A stretch of 64,000 nucleotides of DNA. Source: Neobacillus niacini. GTDB taxonomy: Bacteria > Bacillota > Bacilli > Bacillales > Cytobacillaceae. The position numbers and the translations under genes were made by a program. Every line of letters begins with the position of its first letter. Position 1 is the stretch's first letter. Below the pieces are notes generated by a model. The model was not told the DNA's origin and searched no databases. It saw nothing but the letters and a program-made list of their open reading frames with translations. Below are positions 17,296-26,204 of this stretch, piece after piece. The stretch spans positions 4,409,501 through 4,473,500 of the forward strand of contig NZ_JAUSZN010000001.1 of the NCBI RefSeq assembly GCF_030817595.1. Direction: 5' to 3'.

Positions 17296-19644
17296 TTATT
17301 TAAAGATTAACACTTTACCAACAGTACCATCAGGGCTTTCTCCAACAACACGGAATTTTAAGCCGTATTTTGGTACGTTGCGTCCTGCGTCAACAAGACC
17401 AGGGTTGCTGTAGTTTGCGCTGTCATCGAATAGTGGGTTACGTTGAGTAAAGTTGTCTGTCATTGTAAATTGACCAGGATAATTTAAGAACATTTTCTCT
17501 GATTTATTTAGGCCAAATGCAGCATCATGCATTTGATAGCGAGTAGAACCTACCGCTTTATCACTCCAGTAATTTGTATGCTGGTCAGCATCGACTACCC
17601 CTAAGAATCCTTCACCAGGGTGAATACCAGTCCAGTTGTCGTCCCCATAGGACTCATCTACATACCATACTACGAGGCCTTTATCATAAGACATTAAGCT
17701 TGCACCGCGGCGGATATTCTTTAATCCTATATCAACGCCATTGTGAGTTCTCCATTCTAATAAATAGTAGCGGTTGGAAAGGAATTTACCTTCGTCCTTA
17801 GTAAATCCTTCTAGTTTGAAACTGGATGTGCCTTCAGCATCATCAGTTAAAACTGATTTACCATTAACAGAAATTGAAATGTCATCAACATAAAAACCAG
17901 TTAATGAAACAGCTACATCTGTCCAGTAGTTAAATTTTAATTCAATATTTTTACCTGCGTAGGCAGAAAGATCAAACGAAGCGTTAACCCAACCATTTGA
18001 TGCGCCAGTAATTCCGTTACCAGGATTTTGCTCGTTAGGATCGGTAGCTGTAGTAATATTACCTTTAATAGCTGTCCATTCATTACTGCCTGCTTCTTTT
18101 ACTTGAATTGAAGCATAATCCCAGTCCGCTTCAATATCATACCAAGCTTTGAAGTTTAGAACTGCATTTGCAGCATTGGTAAGATCGACAGTAGTGGACA
18201 TTGAATTGTCTAGTTCATCACCCTTGCCGCCGTAATATTCATATTTACCACTGGCAGGGGTATTAATAACAGTTTCCTTATCAGGTAAATCAACGCGAAC
18301 CGCGTCGTTATTCGTACCCTTTGTTACTGCTTCGTCAAGAAGAACCGTTGTACCAGCACTAGTTACTTCTGTACTGTCTATAGTTTCACCACTTAGCCAG
18401 TTTCCGCCATGCAAAGTTTGTAGCATTTGTCTGGAATATGGGCTAATTCCAGGTGGTTGTGTACCAGGAATAGCACCTGTCCAGCTTCCGCTTGACATTA
18501 ATGACCAATACTCTACTGGTTCACCTGCACCACTGTAAATGGTGTCATACTCATCGGGAAGACCCAAGTCATGTCCAAATTCATGGGTGAATACCCCTGC
18601 GGCCCCGTCTTCAGGCTCGATGGTATAGTCCCATGCACCTAATAGTCCGCCGAAACGGTCACTATTAGATGATCCACCAGGTACAGCAATAGGCCCTGTA
18701 GAAAGTTTTGAACGATGAGACCAAATGGCATCGCCGCCTAAGCTTCCGCCGCCTGCTTCTTCACCTACACCAGCATGAATAACCATTAAATGATCAATTA
18801 GGCCGTCTGGCTCTGCATAAACTCCGTCACCATCATAATCGTCGCGATCCCAAGCATCGTACTCTGATAAATCAACAGTTGGATCTTGTCCAGCTTTTGT
18901 TAGTGCTTCATAAACTAGTTGACGTGCACGAATGTCACTATCATCAGGACCAGGGTAGTTTGCACCGTAATAGGCTGCATCATGGTCTGCAGTGTACCAG
19001 CCCGCTATTTCACCTTCAACCGAGTAACTGCCGCCAGATTGCTGCTCATAGTATTGCTTCATAGAAACATAAGTTTTTCCATCTGGACCTTTATATCCAT
19101 TGTCTCCAAAGACCATATCTTGGAAGTGTGATTTCGGGTAATCTTCATACCACATATCTGTTTCTTCTTTAGTGATGGAGCCTGTCCGATAATCCGGAAA
19201 GTCTATCGCGAGAACTAGAACCTTATCCGTACGAACTTCACCGTTGTATTCTTCTTCTTTAACTGGATCGACCGTGTTTTTCTTCGCTTGTCCTAATTTA
19301 TTTCCTTTTCCATTCTTAAGACCATTAGATGTGGCCTTATTTTCTTTTATATTTGCAAGTGCCTTTGGTAAATTATCTTTTGTCTTTGTTGATTGGCTCT
19401 TTGCTTTTAAATAGACTTTTAATGCTTTTTCCGCTTCGGCAGGGCTAGCATTTTTTGCTAGTTTGCCTTCGCGTTTTAGCATTTCTATTAATCTCTCATC
19501 ATTTGCAAGTGCTAAATCGGCAGTTACTCCCAATTTACTCCCTTTTTCTACTGCTTTTACGTTTAGCGGAGCTGCTGCAACATTAAACAATCCTAGACCG
19601 AGTGATAGTGTAAGTGCAGTGGATAGTATTTTTCTCTTCTTCAT
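17296..19644 (-). CDS. inhA: immune inhibitor A-like secreted metalloprotease (peptidase M6)
   Basis: 782 aa, close to the usual InhA length (about 790-800). Signal peptide at residues 1-30; a propeptide with Lys-rich repeats (about 55-130); then the M6 catalytic domain with the metzincin-like motif HEFGHDLGLPDEYD, H354-E355-H358. A C-terminal MAM-like/choice-of-anchor-J region follows (YVDDISISVNG, then VDADQHTNYWSDK). InhA enzymes are secreted zinc proteases that degrade host or environmental proteins. AAGGGAGG precedes the ATG. Neighbouring protease genes suggest joint peptide scavenging with Opp. Confidence 0.93.
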   Translation of the reverse strand: MKKRKILSTALTLSLGLGLFNVAAAPLNVKAVEKGSKLGVTADLALANDERLIEMLKREGKLAKNASPAEAEKALKVYLKAKSQSTKTKDNLPKALANIKENKATSNGLKNGKGNKLGQAKKNTVDPVKEEEYNGEVRTDKVLVLAIDFPDYRTGSITKEETDMWYEDYPKSHFQDMVFGDNGYKGPDGKTYVSMKQYYEQQSGGSYSVEGEIAGWYTADHDAAYYGANYPGPDDSDIRARQLVYEALTKAGQDPTVDLSEYDAWDRDDYDGDGVYAEPDGLIDHLMVIHAGVGEEAGGGSLGGDAIWSHRSKLSTGPIAVPGGSSNSDRFGGLLGAWDYTIEPEDGAAGVFTHEFGHDLGLPDEYDTIYSGAGEPVEYWSLMSSGSWTGAIPGTQPPGISPYSRQMLQTLHGGNWLSGETIDSTEVTSAGTTVLLDEAVTKGTNNDAVRVDLPDKETVINTPASGKYEYYGGKGDELDNSMSTTVDLTNAANAVLNFKAWYDIEADWDYASIQVKEAGSNEWTAIKGNITTATDPNEQNPGNGITGASNGWVNASFDLSAYAGKNIELKFNYWTDVAVSLTGFYVDDISISVNGKSVLTDDAEGTSSFKLEGFTKDEGKFLSNRYYLLEWRTHNGVDIGLKNIRRGASLMSYDKGLVVWYVDESYGDDNWTGIHPGEGFLGVVDADQHTNYWSDKAVGSTRYQMHDAAFGLNKSEKMFLNYPGQFTMTDNFTQRNPLFDDSANYSNPGLVDAGRNVPKYGLKFRVVGESPDGTVGKVLIFK

Positions 19645-19923
19645 ATAGAACCTCCCTTTATTTGTTTTTACCCCTTTTAATACAGTTACTACTATGTACG
19701 AATCCCTCCTTATTACAAAAGAATCTACTAATCTTAAAATGGTTCGAGTCCCTAAGAATATAGTAGTGTAATATGATGATATAATTTTGATTGAATATTG
19801 TAAATATTAAAATAACTACTTACAAAAATAGAAGTAATAATGCCAAAAACGACAACATTCTTCGAGGAATAGTTGGAATATTTTACAAAAAAGTTAAAAT
19901 AAAGGGGTGTCCAACTATAAGGT
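19645..19923. promoter_or_regulatory. intergenic region upstream of inhA
   Basis: AT-rich, about 280 bp. It must contain the inhA promoter; no box is clear enough to call and no small gene was found. Confidence 0.35.
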
Positions 19924-19960
19924 AAGGAAAAAACCTGAGTCCAGTTGAACTCAGGTCTTT
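19924..19960 (-). terminator. terminator of second M6 protease
   Basis: ACCTGAGT / ACTCAGGT stem; on the minus strand it runs into TTTTTTCC. Confidence 0.75.
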
Positions 19961-19968
19961 GTAAAATA

Positions 19969-21804
19969 TTATTTTTGTGTAGCTTCATTAAAGCTATAGT
20001 AGAACTTAGCAGTGATAGAACCATCAGCGTTTTCTTTAATATCGGTTACATGAATTCCAGAGTCGGCTGGAGTGGCGCTATAGCCTTTCCAGAAGTAGTA
20101 GGAACCAGTATGAACATTAGAAGAGGTTGGAGTAATCTTTGCACCTGTCTTAAAGAAGTCTCCAGCGTTACCGCGGTTTAGGTTCTTTTCTAATTCATAT
20201 TTTCCATCGGCCTGAAGTAGGGATAAACCATAATGGGTAACAACAGTGCCGTCACTTGCTGTTTGTGACTGATTAAACTGGAATCGTTTGTTCATCCAGT
20301 TTTCAACGTTGTTAGGACGGAAGCCGGCAGTTTGATATAAGTTTAAGATGTTTTCATCGACATGCCATGCTAATAATCCGTGAGAATCTGTACCTTGGCG
20401 AATTAAGCCTTTATTAAATCCATCTTGCTGTACGTTTTCGAATAAGAAATACTCTGTTCCGTTAGAACCTGGAACCTCCATCTTTACGATTCCATTTGTA
20501 GCACTGGCTTTATTAATAGGTGGTAAGGTAATTTCTTTGACTCCATCTGTTGGTTTAACTTCTTTTGGCTCTGCCCATCCTAGGAAAACTTTTGAGAATG
20601 GATCAAAGTGAGTAGGTGAGTTACCAGAGTAGGCGTTATTGTCTGGATAACGCATCCATGAACCGCCTGCCATCATTGAGTAGTTTCCAACACCTTCAGA
20701 AGTATATACAGTATCATAGAAATCTGGTAAACCTAAAGCATGGCCAAATTCATGAGCATATACCCCAGCTTGTGCAGGATATGGACCCGTTTTAGAAGCT
20801 TCATCATAGCTTCCAGTTGTTAGATTGAACCCTGCTACGTTTCCGCCAATAGCTGGCTGAATATTATAGTTGTCAACGACAACACCATCATATGTCATAT
20901 CTTCTTTTACGGTTTTATTGATCCAAGCACTTTGACTCATTCCAGAATGAACATCTGCTGGTTTACCAGTTTCATAGTATTTACCATAGTATAATGCACT
21001 TAATAAACTCCATTTGTGGGACCAGAATTGTGCTGGGTCTTGGCTCCACTCAGCTCCTGTTCCTTCGTGAATAACAAAAACGTTTGGAACTTCGCCGTTT
21101 TCAGCATACTTTGAGAAATCTACTTGTGCGTCAGCAGCTTTTAATAGGTCACGGACGAATTCACCAGTATGAGCATCTCCGTTTACGTTACCTAGTACGT
21201 ATTTACCATTCTCAGCATAAGTTCCTTTTTGGTCTAAATAATATGAAGCCCCTTTAGGAAGTTCTACCCATACAAATTCAGTGTTTTCCTTGCGAACTAA
21301 ATTAACTCTGCCATTACTTGATTCTTTATAGGCATTTTGCATGGTGCGATCTGTTGGAGCCTTAACTCCGTTATATTCAGCATATTGTTTGAATGCTTCA
21401 TAACCATATGGATTATATTCTGTACCAAAAATTAAGTCTTCATAGTAATGAGCAGGAACCTGTCCTTTTAGGTCACCAACAGGCTCATCGCCATCCTTAT
21501 ATTTTGCTAGGATTACTAGAACAGGTACATCTCCTGTAGCTGCTTTATACGCTACGTGGTTATCACCAGGCTCCTGGAATTTCGTTCCTATATTAGCCTT
21601 CTCTGCAGGGTCAACTTTTGATAAATCGACTCCTAGTTCCTTTGCCTTTGCAGCTAGTTCTGGAGCAGCTCCAACAAAATCAGCTGGACTTAGATTGTAT
21701 GTACCTTTTGTTGCGGATGGAGCTTCAGTAGGTTGAAAGCCTGCTGCAACAATACTTCCTGCTAATGCTAGAGTTAGACCGGTTTTTGATAGTACTTTTA
21801 ACAT
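19969..21804 (-). CDS. secreted M6 family metalloprotease (InhA-like domain only)
   Basis: 611 aa from the ATG at 21804 (AGGAG 9 nt upstream; the GTG at 21813 is too close to the ribosome site). A signal peptide at about residues 1-22 ends near AAGF. The catalytic domain carries HEFGHALGLPDFYD with H351-E352-H355, the same zinc signature as InhA. The C-terminus is shorter than InhA and lacks the MAM-like YVDD sandwich. It is the third protease gene in a row, single-gene transcription unit on the minus strand. Confidence 0.9.
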   Translation of the reverse strand: MLKVLSKTGLTLALAGSIVAAGFQPTEAPSATKGTYNLSPADFVGAAPELAAKAKELGVDLSKVDPAEKANIGTKFQEPGDNHVAYKAATGDVPVLVILAKYKDGDEPVGDLKGQVPAHYYEDLIFGTEYNPYGYEAFKQYAEYNGVKAPTDRTMQNAYKESSNGRVNLVRKENTEFVWVELPKGASYYLDQKGTYAENGKYVLGNVNGDAHTGEFVRDLLKAADAQVDFSKYAENGEVPNVFVIHEGTGAEWSQDPAQFWSHKWSLLSALYYGKYYETGKPADVHSGMSQSAWINKTVKEDMTYDGVVVDNYNIQPAIGGNVAGFNLTTGSYDEASKTGPYPAQAGVYAHEFGHALGLPDFYDTVYTSEGVGNYSMMAGGSWMRYPDNNAYSGNSPTHFDPFSKVFLGWAEPKEVKPTDGVKEITLPPINKASATNGIVKMEVPGSNGTEYFLFENVQQDGFNKGLIRQGTDSHGLLAWHVDENILNLYQTAGFRPNNVENWMNKRFQFNQSQTASDGTVVTHYGLSLLQADGKYELEKNLNRGNAGDFFKTGAKITPTSSNVHTGSYYFWKGYSATPADSGIHVTDIKENADGSITAKFYYSFNEATQK

Positions 21805-22052
21805 GAGCGTCACTCCTAAAATTATTTGAGAATTATAATATATCAGAATTGTCAGATATAGAAGAGGGATAAAAGACTTAATTTTGTTATATATTTAGGG
21901 AGGCGAAATTCCTGATTTCTAGCATTATTTTGTGATAAAAGTTTTTGAGTAATAGACTGAAGTTATAGGATGTTTCTAGATAATATTATAATGCTCTGAT
22001 AAAACGTCTATGCTAAGGTAGAGGGTATATAGATAGAGAGGAAGGTTTATGA

Positions 22053-22514
22053 ATGACAGAAGCAGCACCTTTGTTAAAAAAGCTAAATTTTAAGGATCAA
22101 GGACAGCCGGTATTAGTTATCAATGCCCCACAGTCTTATAACGATGTTAAGGCAGCATTTGAAGGGGAGGTCCATCAACAGGCTGGGCTTGAGAAGTATG
22201 AATTTGTGCAAGTGTTTGGAACAAGTAATCAAGAACTTCAATCACATGCAAAAAAAGCGGTTTCATATGTGAGCGAGGATGGATTACTGTGGCTATGCTA
22301 CCCTAAAAAATCTTCAAAAACCTATAAAGGATCTGATTGCAGCCGTGATACGGTAACAGGTATGCTCTCTGAAGAGGGCTTTGAGCCAGTCCGGCAAATT
22401 GCCATTGATGAAGACTGGTCTGCATTAAGGTTCCGAAAACCTGAAAAAATTAAGAAAATGGTACGAACCTTTGCTTTAACAGAGGTAGGTAAAAAACGTA
22501 CGGAGCAGGAATAG
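22053..22514 (+). CDS. conserved small protein of unknown function (DUF3052-like)
   Basis: 153 aa, soluble, no signal. A Rossmann-like start (QPVLVINAPQSYNDV) is followed by DGLLWLCYPKKSSKTYKGS and the strongly conserved-looking RQIAIDEDWSALRFRKPEKIK near the end. This pattern is seen in widespread short proteins related to DUF3052, function unknown. GAGGAAGG precedes the ATG. It is followed by its own terminator and directly by an iteron array. A decayed tandem copy lies 0.6 kb downstream. Confidence 0.75.
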   Translation: MTEAAPLLKKLNFKDQGQPVLVINAPQSYNDVKAAFEGEVHQQAGLEKYEFVQVFGTSNQELQSHAKKAVSYVSEDGLLWLCYPKKSSKTYKGSDCSRDTVTGMLSEEGFEPVRQIAIDEDWSALRFRKPEKIKKMVRTFALTEVGKKRTEQE

Positions 22515-22543
22515 ACTCTCTAGTATGAGTGTCTATTTTTTTT
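22511..22543 (+). terminator. terminator of DUF3052-like gene
   Basis: ATAGACTC / GAGTGTCTAT stem followed by TTTTTTTT. Confidence 0.75.
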
Positions 22544-22665
22544 GTTTACAAAAAACGTTTACGTGTTTACGTTAATTGTGCACATGTTTACATGGTTGTT
22601 TACATCGCGTTTACAAAAATGTTTACGCGTTTATAAAACTGTACACATGCTGGTGTAGAGCCTTG
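22542..22665. repeat. iteron array A (parC-like, about 9 units)
   Basis: Short repeats of the GTTTACA / GTTTACG / GTACACA type, many within the 8-bp palindrome-like frame TGTTTACA, packed at roughly 8-16 bp spacing. It shares two exact blocks (ACATCGCGTTTACAAAAATG and CTGTACACATGCTGGT) with array B at a constant 609-bp offset. It resembles a centromere-like binding array. Confidence 0.75.
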
Positions 22666-22699
22666 TGCATAGAATTGACAGCGTTGTTTAAGGAATTAA

Positions 22700-23147
22700 T
22701 TAAAACAATTTATTAAACTTCAAGTATTGAAGCAGCTGTTATTAGTCATTAATGTACCAGAAGCATATGCTGAGGTTAGAGCGCATTTGAAGGTGAAGTC
22801 CTTTAGGCGGTTGAACAGGAGATGTATGATATTTCTCAGTAATATGGAACAAGTACTCATAAACTTCCATTACATGAAAAAAATGCGGTTACTTATGTGA
22901 AAGAGGATGGTTTACTTTGGCTCTGATAATATCAAAGGAAATCATTGAGTATCCCATAAAGGGAATGCTTGCAGCCGCGAAACAGTTATGGATATTCTCT
23001 CTGAAGAAGGCTGCTTTAGCTACTTCAGCAAAACAACATTGACGAAGACTGGTCCGCGTTAAGGCTCCGAAAGGCCGAACATTAAGTACATGGTACGAAC
23101 CTTTGCTGTAACAGAAGTAGGTAAAAAAACGTAGAGAGCTGTAATAG
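22700..23147 (+). pseudogene. decayed tandem copy of the DUF3052-like gene
   Basis: Pieces translate as VINVPEAYAEVRA, NAVTYVKEDGLLWL-stop, TVMDILSEEG and IDEDWSALRLRKAE, aligning in order with the intact gene at 22053. They are interrupted by stops (TGA after LLWL), several frame changes and small deletions. The ending GTACGAACCTTTGC is nearly identical to the intact gene. No usable start remains. Confidence 0.85.
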
Positions 23148-23174
23148 ACCTTTCGATTGAGGGTCTATTTTTTG
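23143..23174 (+). terminator. duplicated terminator of the decayed copy
   Basis: AATAGACC / GGTCTATT stem and T-run; counterpart of the terminator at 22511. Confidence 0.6.
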
Positions 23175-23340
23175 TATACGAAATATGTAAACTTGTTTAC
23201 AATCTTGTATACATCGCGTTTACAAAAATGTTTACATGTATGCAAACCTGTACACATGCTGGTATATAGCTGTGTGTACGGTTTTGTATACATTGTATAC
23301 AGAAGCGTGTACAACGATTACGTATTGTTTACAATTTTAC
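23172..23340. repeat. iteron array B (parC-like, about 12 units)
   Basis: TGTATACA, TGTTTACA, TGTAAAC, TGTACACA and GTGTACA units, both perfect and near palindromes of an alternating T-G-T-A-C-A theme. It ends about 120 bp before the actin-like gene. The position upstream of parM and parR matches the parC centromere/operator of type II partition loci. The frame 23157-23366 through it is a by-product of the repeats. Confidence 0.8.
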
Positions 23341-23461
23341 ACTTTGATTTCTTTTGGACTTCATGATTGAACAATCTATCAATCTCCTATAATCTAAAAG
23401 TAGAATGTTAGATACATATCTTCATTAACATCTAAAATAAGAGAATGGAAGGATGACAATT

Positions 23462-24640
23462 TTGAATAATACTAGAATTGCAGCTGTTGATGTTGGGAAT
23501 GATTCAATTAAGGCGATATTTGGAGAAATGGAATATGAACTTAATGTCCCTAATATTATTGCCAGAGATACTGAAGATCGCCCTGTAATTGGAATCGAAG
23601 AATTAGATGACAAAAATCCCCTTGATGGCATTCATATCAGAGTTCACTCCCCTGCTTTGAAGGATAACAATGCTATTTACCGTGTTGGTAATCTCGCAAC
23701 AAAAAGTCCTAATGGAACAGAACTAGATCCTGGCAGCAGCAAGTCTGAGGAAGACCAAACTTTAGTTCTTCTTTTTACTACATTAGCATTGGACGCGGTG
23801 AAGGAAGGAAATAAGAATAATTTCCGTCAAACGAAAAACGTAATTGATGCTAACTACACACTTGGAACGGGCCTCCCTCTTCGTGAAGTTAAGGAAGGTA
23901 AGGATGCTGGCTACCGCTCGAAGTTAATCGGTTCTGTTCACCAAGTAGAGTTTCTTGTAACACCTAAATACCAAGGTTTAAAAGTAAACATCAAGTTTGA
24001 TGAAATAAAAGTATACCCTGAAGGCTTTGCTGCCTATATTAACCTAGTTATGGATAATAACTTAAAAATCATTAATAAGGAGTTAATCGATAAGCGTATC
24101 TTGATTCAAGATATCGGTGGATTATCAACAGATATTGCCGTTATTAAAAATAGAAATGTCGATGATGATAAAGCGCAAGGCTTTAATCTTGGGGTTTCAG
24201 AATCATTGGAAGCAATCCGTGAAGAAATTAGGACAAAGCATGGTGTTGAACTAGACAGCCGCCGCGATGTTGTTGATATCATCACGAAGAAAAACGACCG
24301 AAATCATATCATGGTTAAAGGGAGCAGGACCAGTGTTCACGATATTACTGACCGCATCTTATTAGATTTAGCAAAGAAACAATATCGTTTATTACGAAAT
24401 GTTTGGTCAAAGAACTCCCAAACAGAAATTTGCTACTTTGTTGGCGGTGGTGCAACCGTATTAAAGGATTATCTTAAAACATTAAATAATAATCTCGATG
24501 GGTTTAATATTGATTTCTTTGAAGATGAAAAAGAGAGTATTTGGATGATGGCAAATGCTTATTACAAACTCATCATGGATTACGTTAGAAAAACAGAGAA
24601 ACCAAAGGCTGAACAACCTAAGAAACCTGTTACGAATTAA
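23462..24640 (+). CDS. ParM/StbA-like actin-fold ATPase (DNA segregation)
   Basis: 392 aa from TTG 23462 (GGAAGG 9 nt upstream; the ATG at 23453 directly abuts that ribosome site). Actin-superfamily motifs are in order: phosphate-1 AAVDVGNDSIKAIFGE (residues 7-22), phosphate-2 IQDIGGLSTDIAVI (about 214-227), and adenosine motif CYFVGGGATVLKDYL (about 322-336). The C-terminus is a short Lys/Pro-rich tail. Such ATPases polymerise to push or pull DNA bound by ParR at parC. Iteron arrays upstream and a ribbon-helix-helix gene downstream fit that role. The alternative is a divergent Alp filament of other use. Confidence 0.85.
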   Translation: MNNTRIAAVDVGNDSIKAIFGEMEYELNVPNIIARDTEDRPVIGIEELDDKNPLDGIHIRVHSPALKDNNAIYRVGNLATKSPNGTELDPGSSKSEEDQTLVLLFTTLALDAVKEGNKNNFRQTKNVIDANYTLGTGLPLREVKEGKDAGYRSKLIGSVHQVEFLVTPKYQGLKVNIKFDEIKVYPEGFAAYINLVMDNNLKIINKELIDKRILIQDIGGLSTDIAVIKNRNVDDDKAQGFNLGVSESLEAIREEIRTKHGVELDSRRDVVDIITKKNDRNHIMVKGSRTSVHDITDRILLDLAKKQYRLLRNVWSKNSQTEICYFVGGGATVLKDYLKTLNNNLDGFNIDFFEDEKESIWMMANAYYKLIMDYVRKTEKPKAEQPKKPVTN

Positions 24641-24652
24641 TAGGGTGATAAA

Positions 24653-25246
24653 ATGAAAAAAGCTGGATCGAATGAAATTCAGCGGGGACAGGCGATTTCC
24701 TTCCGGGTCCCTTCTGATACACCTGACCATTTAATTAAGCAGCTGCAAAAATTAAAGGAAACCGAAAGAAGAAATTTTTCTAGCAAAATTGCTGAGTTTG
24801 TGATGGAAGGTGTCGGTAACGTAAGTGCAAGGGAGCGAGAAATAATTACCGTTCCTCTGCCGAAAAAGTTGACGAAAGCACAACGTGACTGGTTGAAGCA
24901 CGAGCATTCTGAGGCGTTATTAGGGAGTATTATCTATCAATTAATATCTGATCCTGTTCGTTCTACTTCTCTGCTTGCAAGTTTAAATAGCAGATCTGTT
25001 GATATTGATGAAGCTTTATACCTGCAAGAAGAGATATTTCCTGAGAAACCTGAAATCAACTCCTATACAGAGAGCGATAGTACTGTAGAGGAAATTGCTG
25101 CTTCTATCGATTTATCCGATATGGATGATGATTTAGATGAGTTTGATTGGGAAAATGCCAAACCATTGATAGAAGAAGAAAAGGTTGAGGAAGAGCCTGA
25201 TTTAGATGACCTGCTGGGTGGATTTCTAGCCAGTATGAATAAGTAA
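24653..25246 (+). CDS. ParR-like ribbon-helix-helix partner of the actin-like ATPase
   Basis: 197 aa, starts 12 bp after the actin-like gene. Residues about 12-55 look like a ribbon-helix-helix unit: strand QAISFRVPSD, helix DHLIKQLQKLK, helix NFSSKIAEFVMEG. The middle (about 60-110) is helical and basic. The last 60 residues are very acidic (DLSDMDDDLDEFDWE) and end in DLLGGFLASMNK, a plausible ParM-binding tail. This order, RHH domain plus C-terminal actin-contact peptide, matches ParR of plasmid ParMRC. Assignment is by architecture and position, not by recognised sequence identity. Confidence 0.65.
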   Translation: MKKAGSNEIQRGQAISFRVPSDTPDHLIKQLQKLKETERRNFSSKIAEFVMEGVGNVSAREREIITVPLPKKLTKAQRDWLKHEHSEALLGSIIYQLISDPVRSTSLLASLNSRSVDIDEALYLQEEIFPEKPEINSYTESDSTVEEIAASIDLSDMDDDLDEFDWENAKPLIEEEKVEEEPDLDDLLGGFLASMNK

Positions 25247-25282
25247 AAAAATATGGACCCCATGTATAGGGTCCATATTTTT
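25245..25282. terminator. bidirectional terminator
   Basis: AAATATGGACCC / GGGTCCATATTT stem between the parR-like gene and the convergent ureH-like gene. Confidence 0.85.
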
Positions 25283-25997
25283 ATTGAATCCAAAGTTTAA
25301 ATAAACCTTCAGTTACGCCTAAGTTGTACATGTAATAGATACCAAACACAGTACTAATTACACCTGTAAACTGAGTAAGGGTCCTATTTAAACTGAATTT
25401 TTTCGCACTAAACACAAACGGAATTCCAATTAAGGTAGTAAAGAAAAGCATCCCGATTACAGTTCCAGTTCCAAAAATCAGGATATAAACAGCTGCTTCC
25501 CACGCACTATTTACTGTACTCATGGTTAAAACGATCATTGCACCACTTCCTGCAAGACCATGAACTAAACCAATTAACATAGATTTTAGGTAGGAAACTT
25601 TTTTATTCTGAGGGGAATGGTCATGTGTGCCGATATGGTCATGAGAATGGACATGTTTATGTAACTCGCCATTATGTTCATGGTTATGTAAATGAATATT
25701 TTTAAAGGAAAGAATCGTAGTAATACCAAGGTAAACAAGCATAATTCCTACTAAAAATTCTAATGACATCGCCCATTTTTCCGGAATTTCACCCTTCATA
25801 AGAATAAGGATTATTCCGATAATAAATAATGTTGCAGTGTGACCAATCCCCCAAAACACACCAGCTAAAGACGAACGCAGTAACTTTTTACTTTGACTGG
25901 CAATGGTGGATACAGCAATAACATGATCCGGCTCAATAGCGTGTTTGATACCAAGAACAAATCCCAAACCAAGTATGGAAACTAAACCAATTTCCAT
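25281..25997 (-). CDS. UreH/NicO-type nickel-cobalt permease-like membrane protein
   Basis: 238 aa, about six membrane helices. HAIEPDH (about residues 19-25) is the HX4DH signature of NiCoT/UreH metal permeases, and a second His/Gly motif GLVHGLAGSGAMIVL is at about 143-157. A His-rich cytoplasmic loop (about 103-129) could bind Ni or Co. Usually annotated urease accessory protein UreH in Bacillus, but no urease genes are nearby, so the true cargo is open. Confidence 0.85.
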   Translation of the reverse strand: MEIGLVSILGLGFVLGIKHAIEPDHVIAVSTIASQSKKLLRSSLAGVFWGIGHTATLFIIGIILILMKGEIPEKWAMSLEFLVGIMLVYLGITTILSFKNIHLHNHEHNGELHKHVHSHDHIGTHDHSPQNKKVSYLKSMLIGLVHGLAGSGAMIVLTMSTVNSAWEAAVYILIFGTGTVIGMLFFTTLIGIPFVFSAKKFSLNRTLTQFTGVISTVFGIYYMYNLGVTEGLFKLWIQ

Positions 25998-26204
25998 CCT
26001 ATTTCCCCCTTTATTTTATAAAAATGAAGTAAAGCTAATTATAACATAGAAAAAGAATTATCTTATTTTTAATCTATTTGAAATTTAAAGTAGAATATAA
26101 AAATTTCCCTATCTGCTATAAAGTTATAAATCATATAATAGAAAGTGATATAGTGAACAAACAATTTCTTTTTATTTGTATGGAAAAGGAGAAGTACCTA
26201 AAAA

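Noticed and set aside
23157..23366. 69-aa open frame
   Set aside because: It is a translation of iteron array B, Val/Tyr/Cys-rich, without a credible start.
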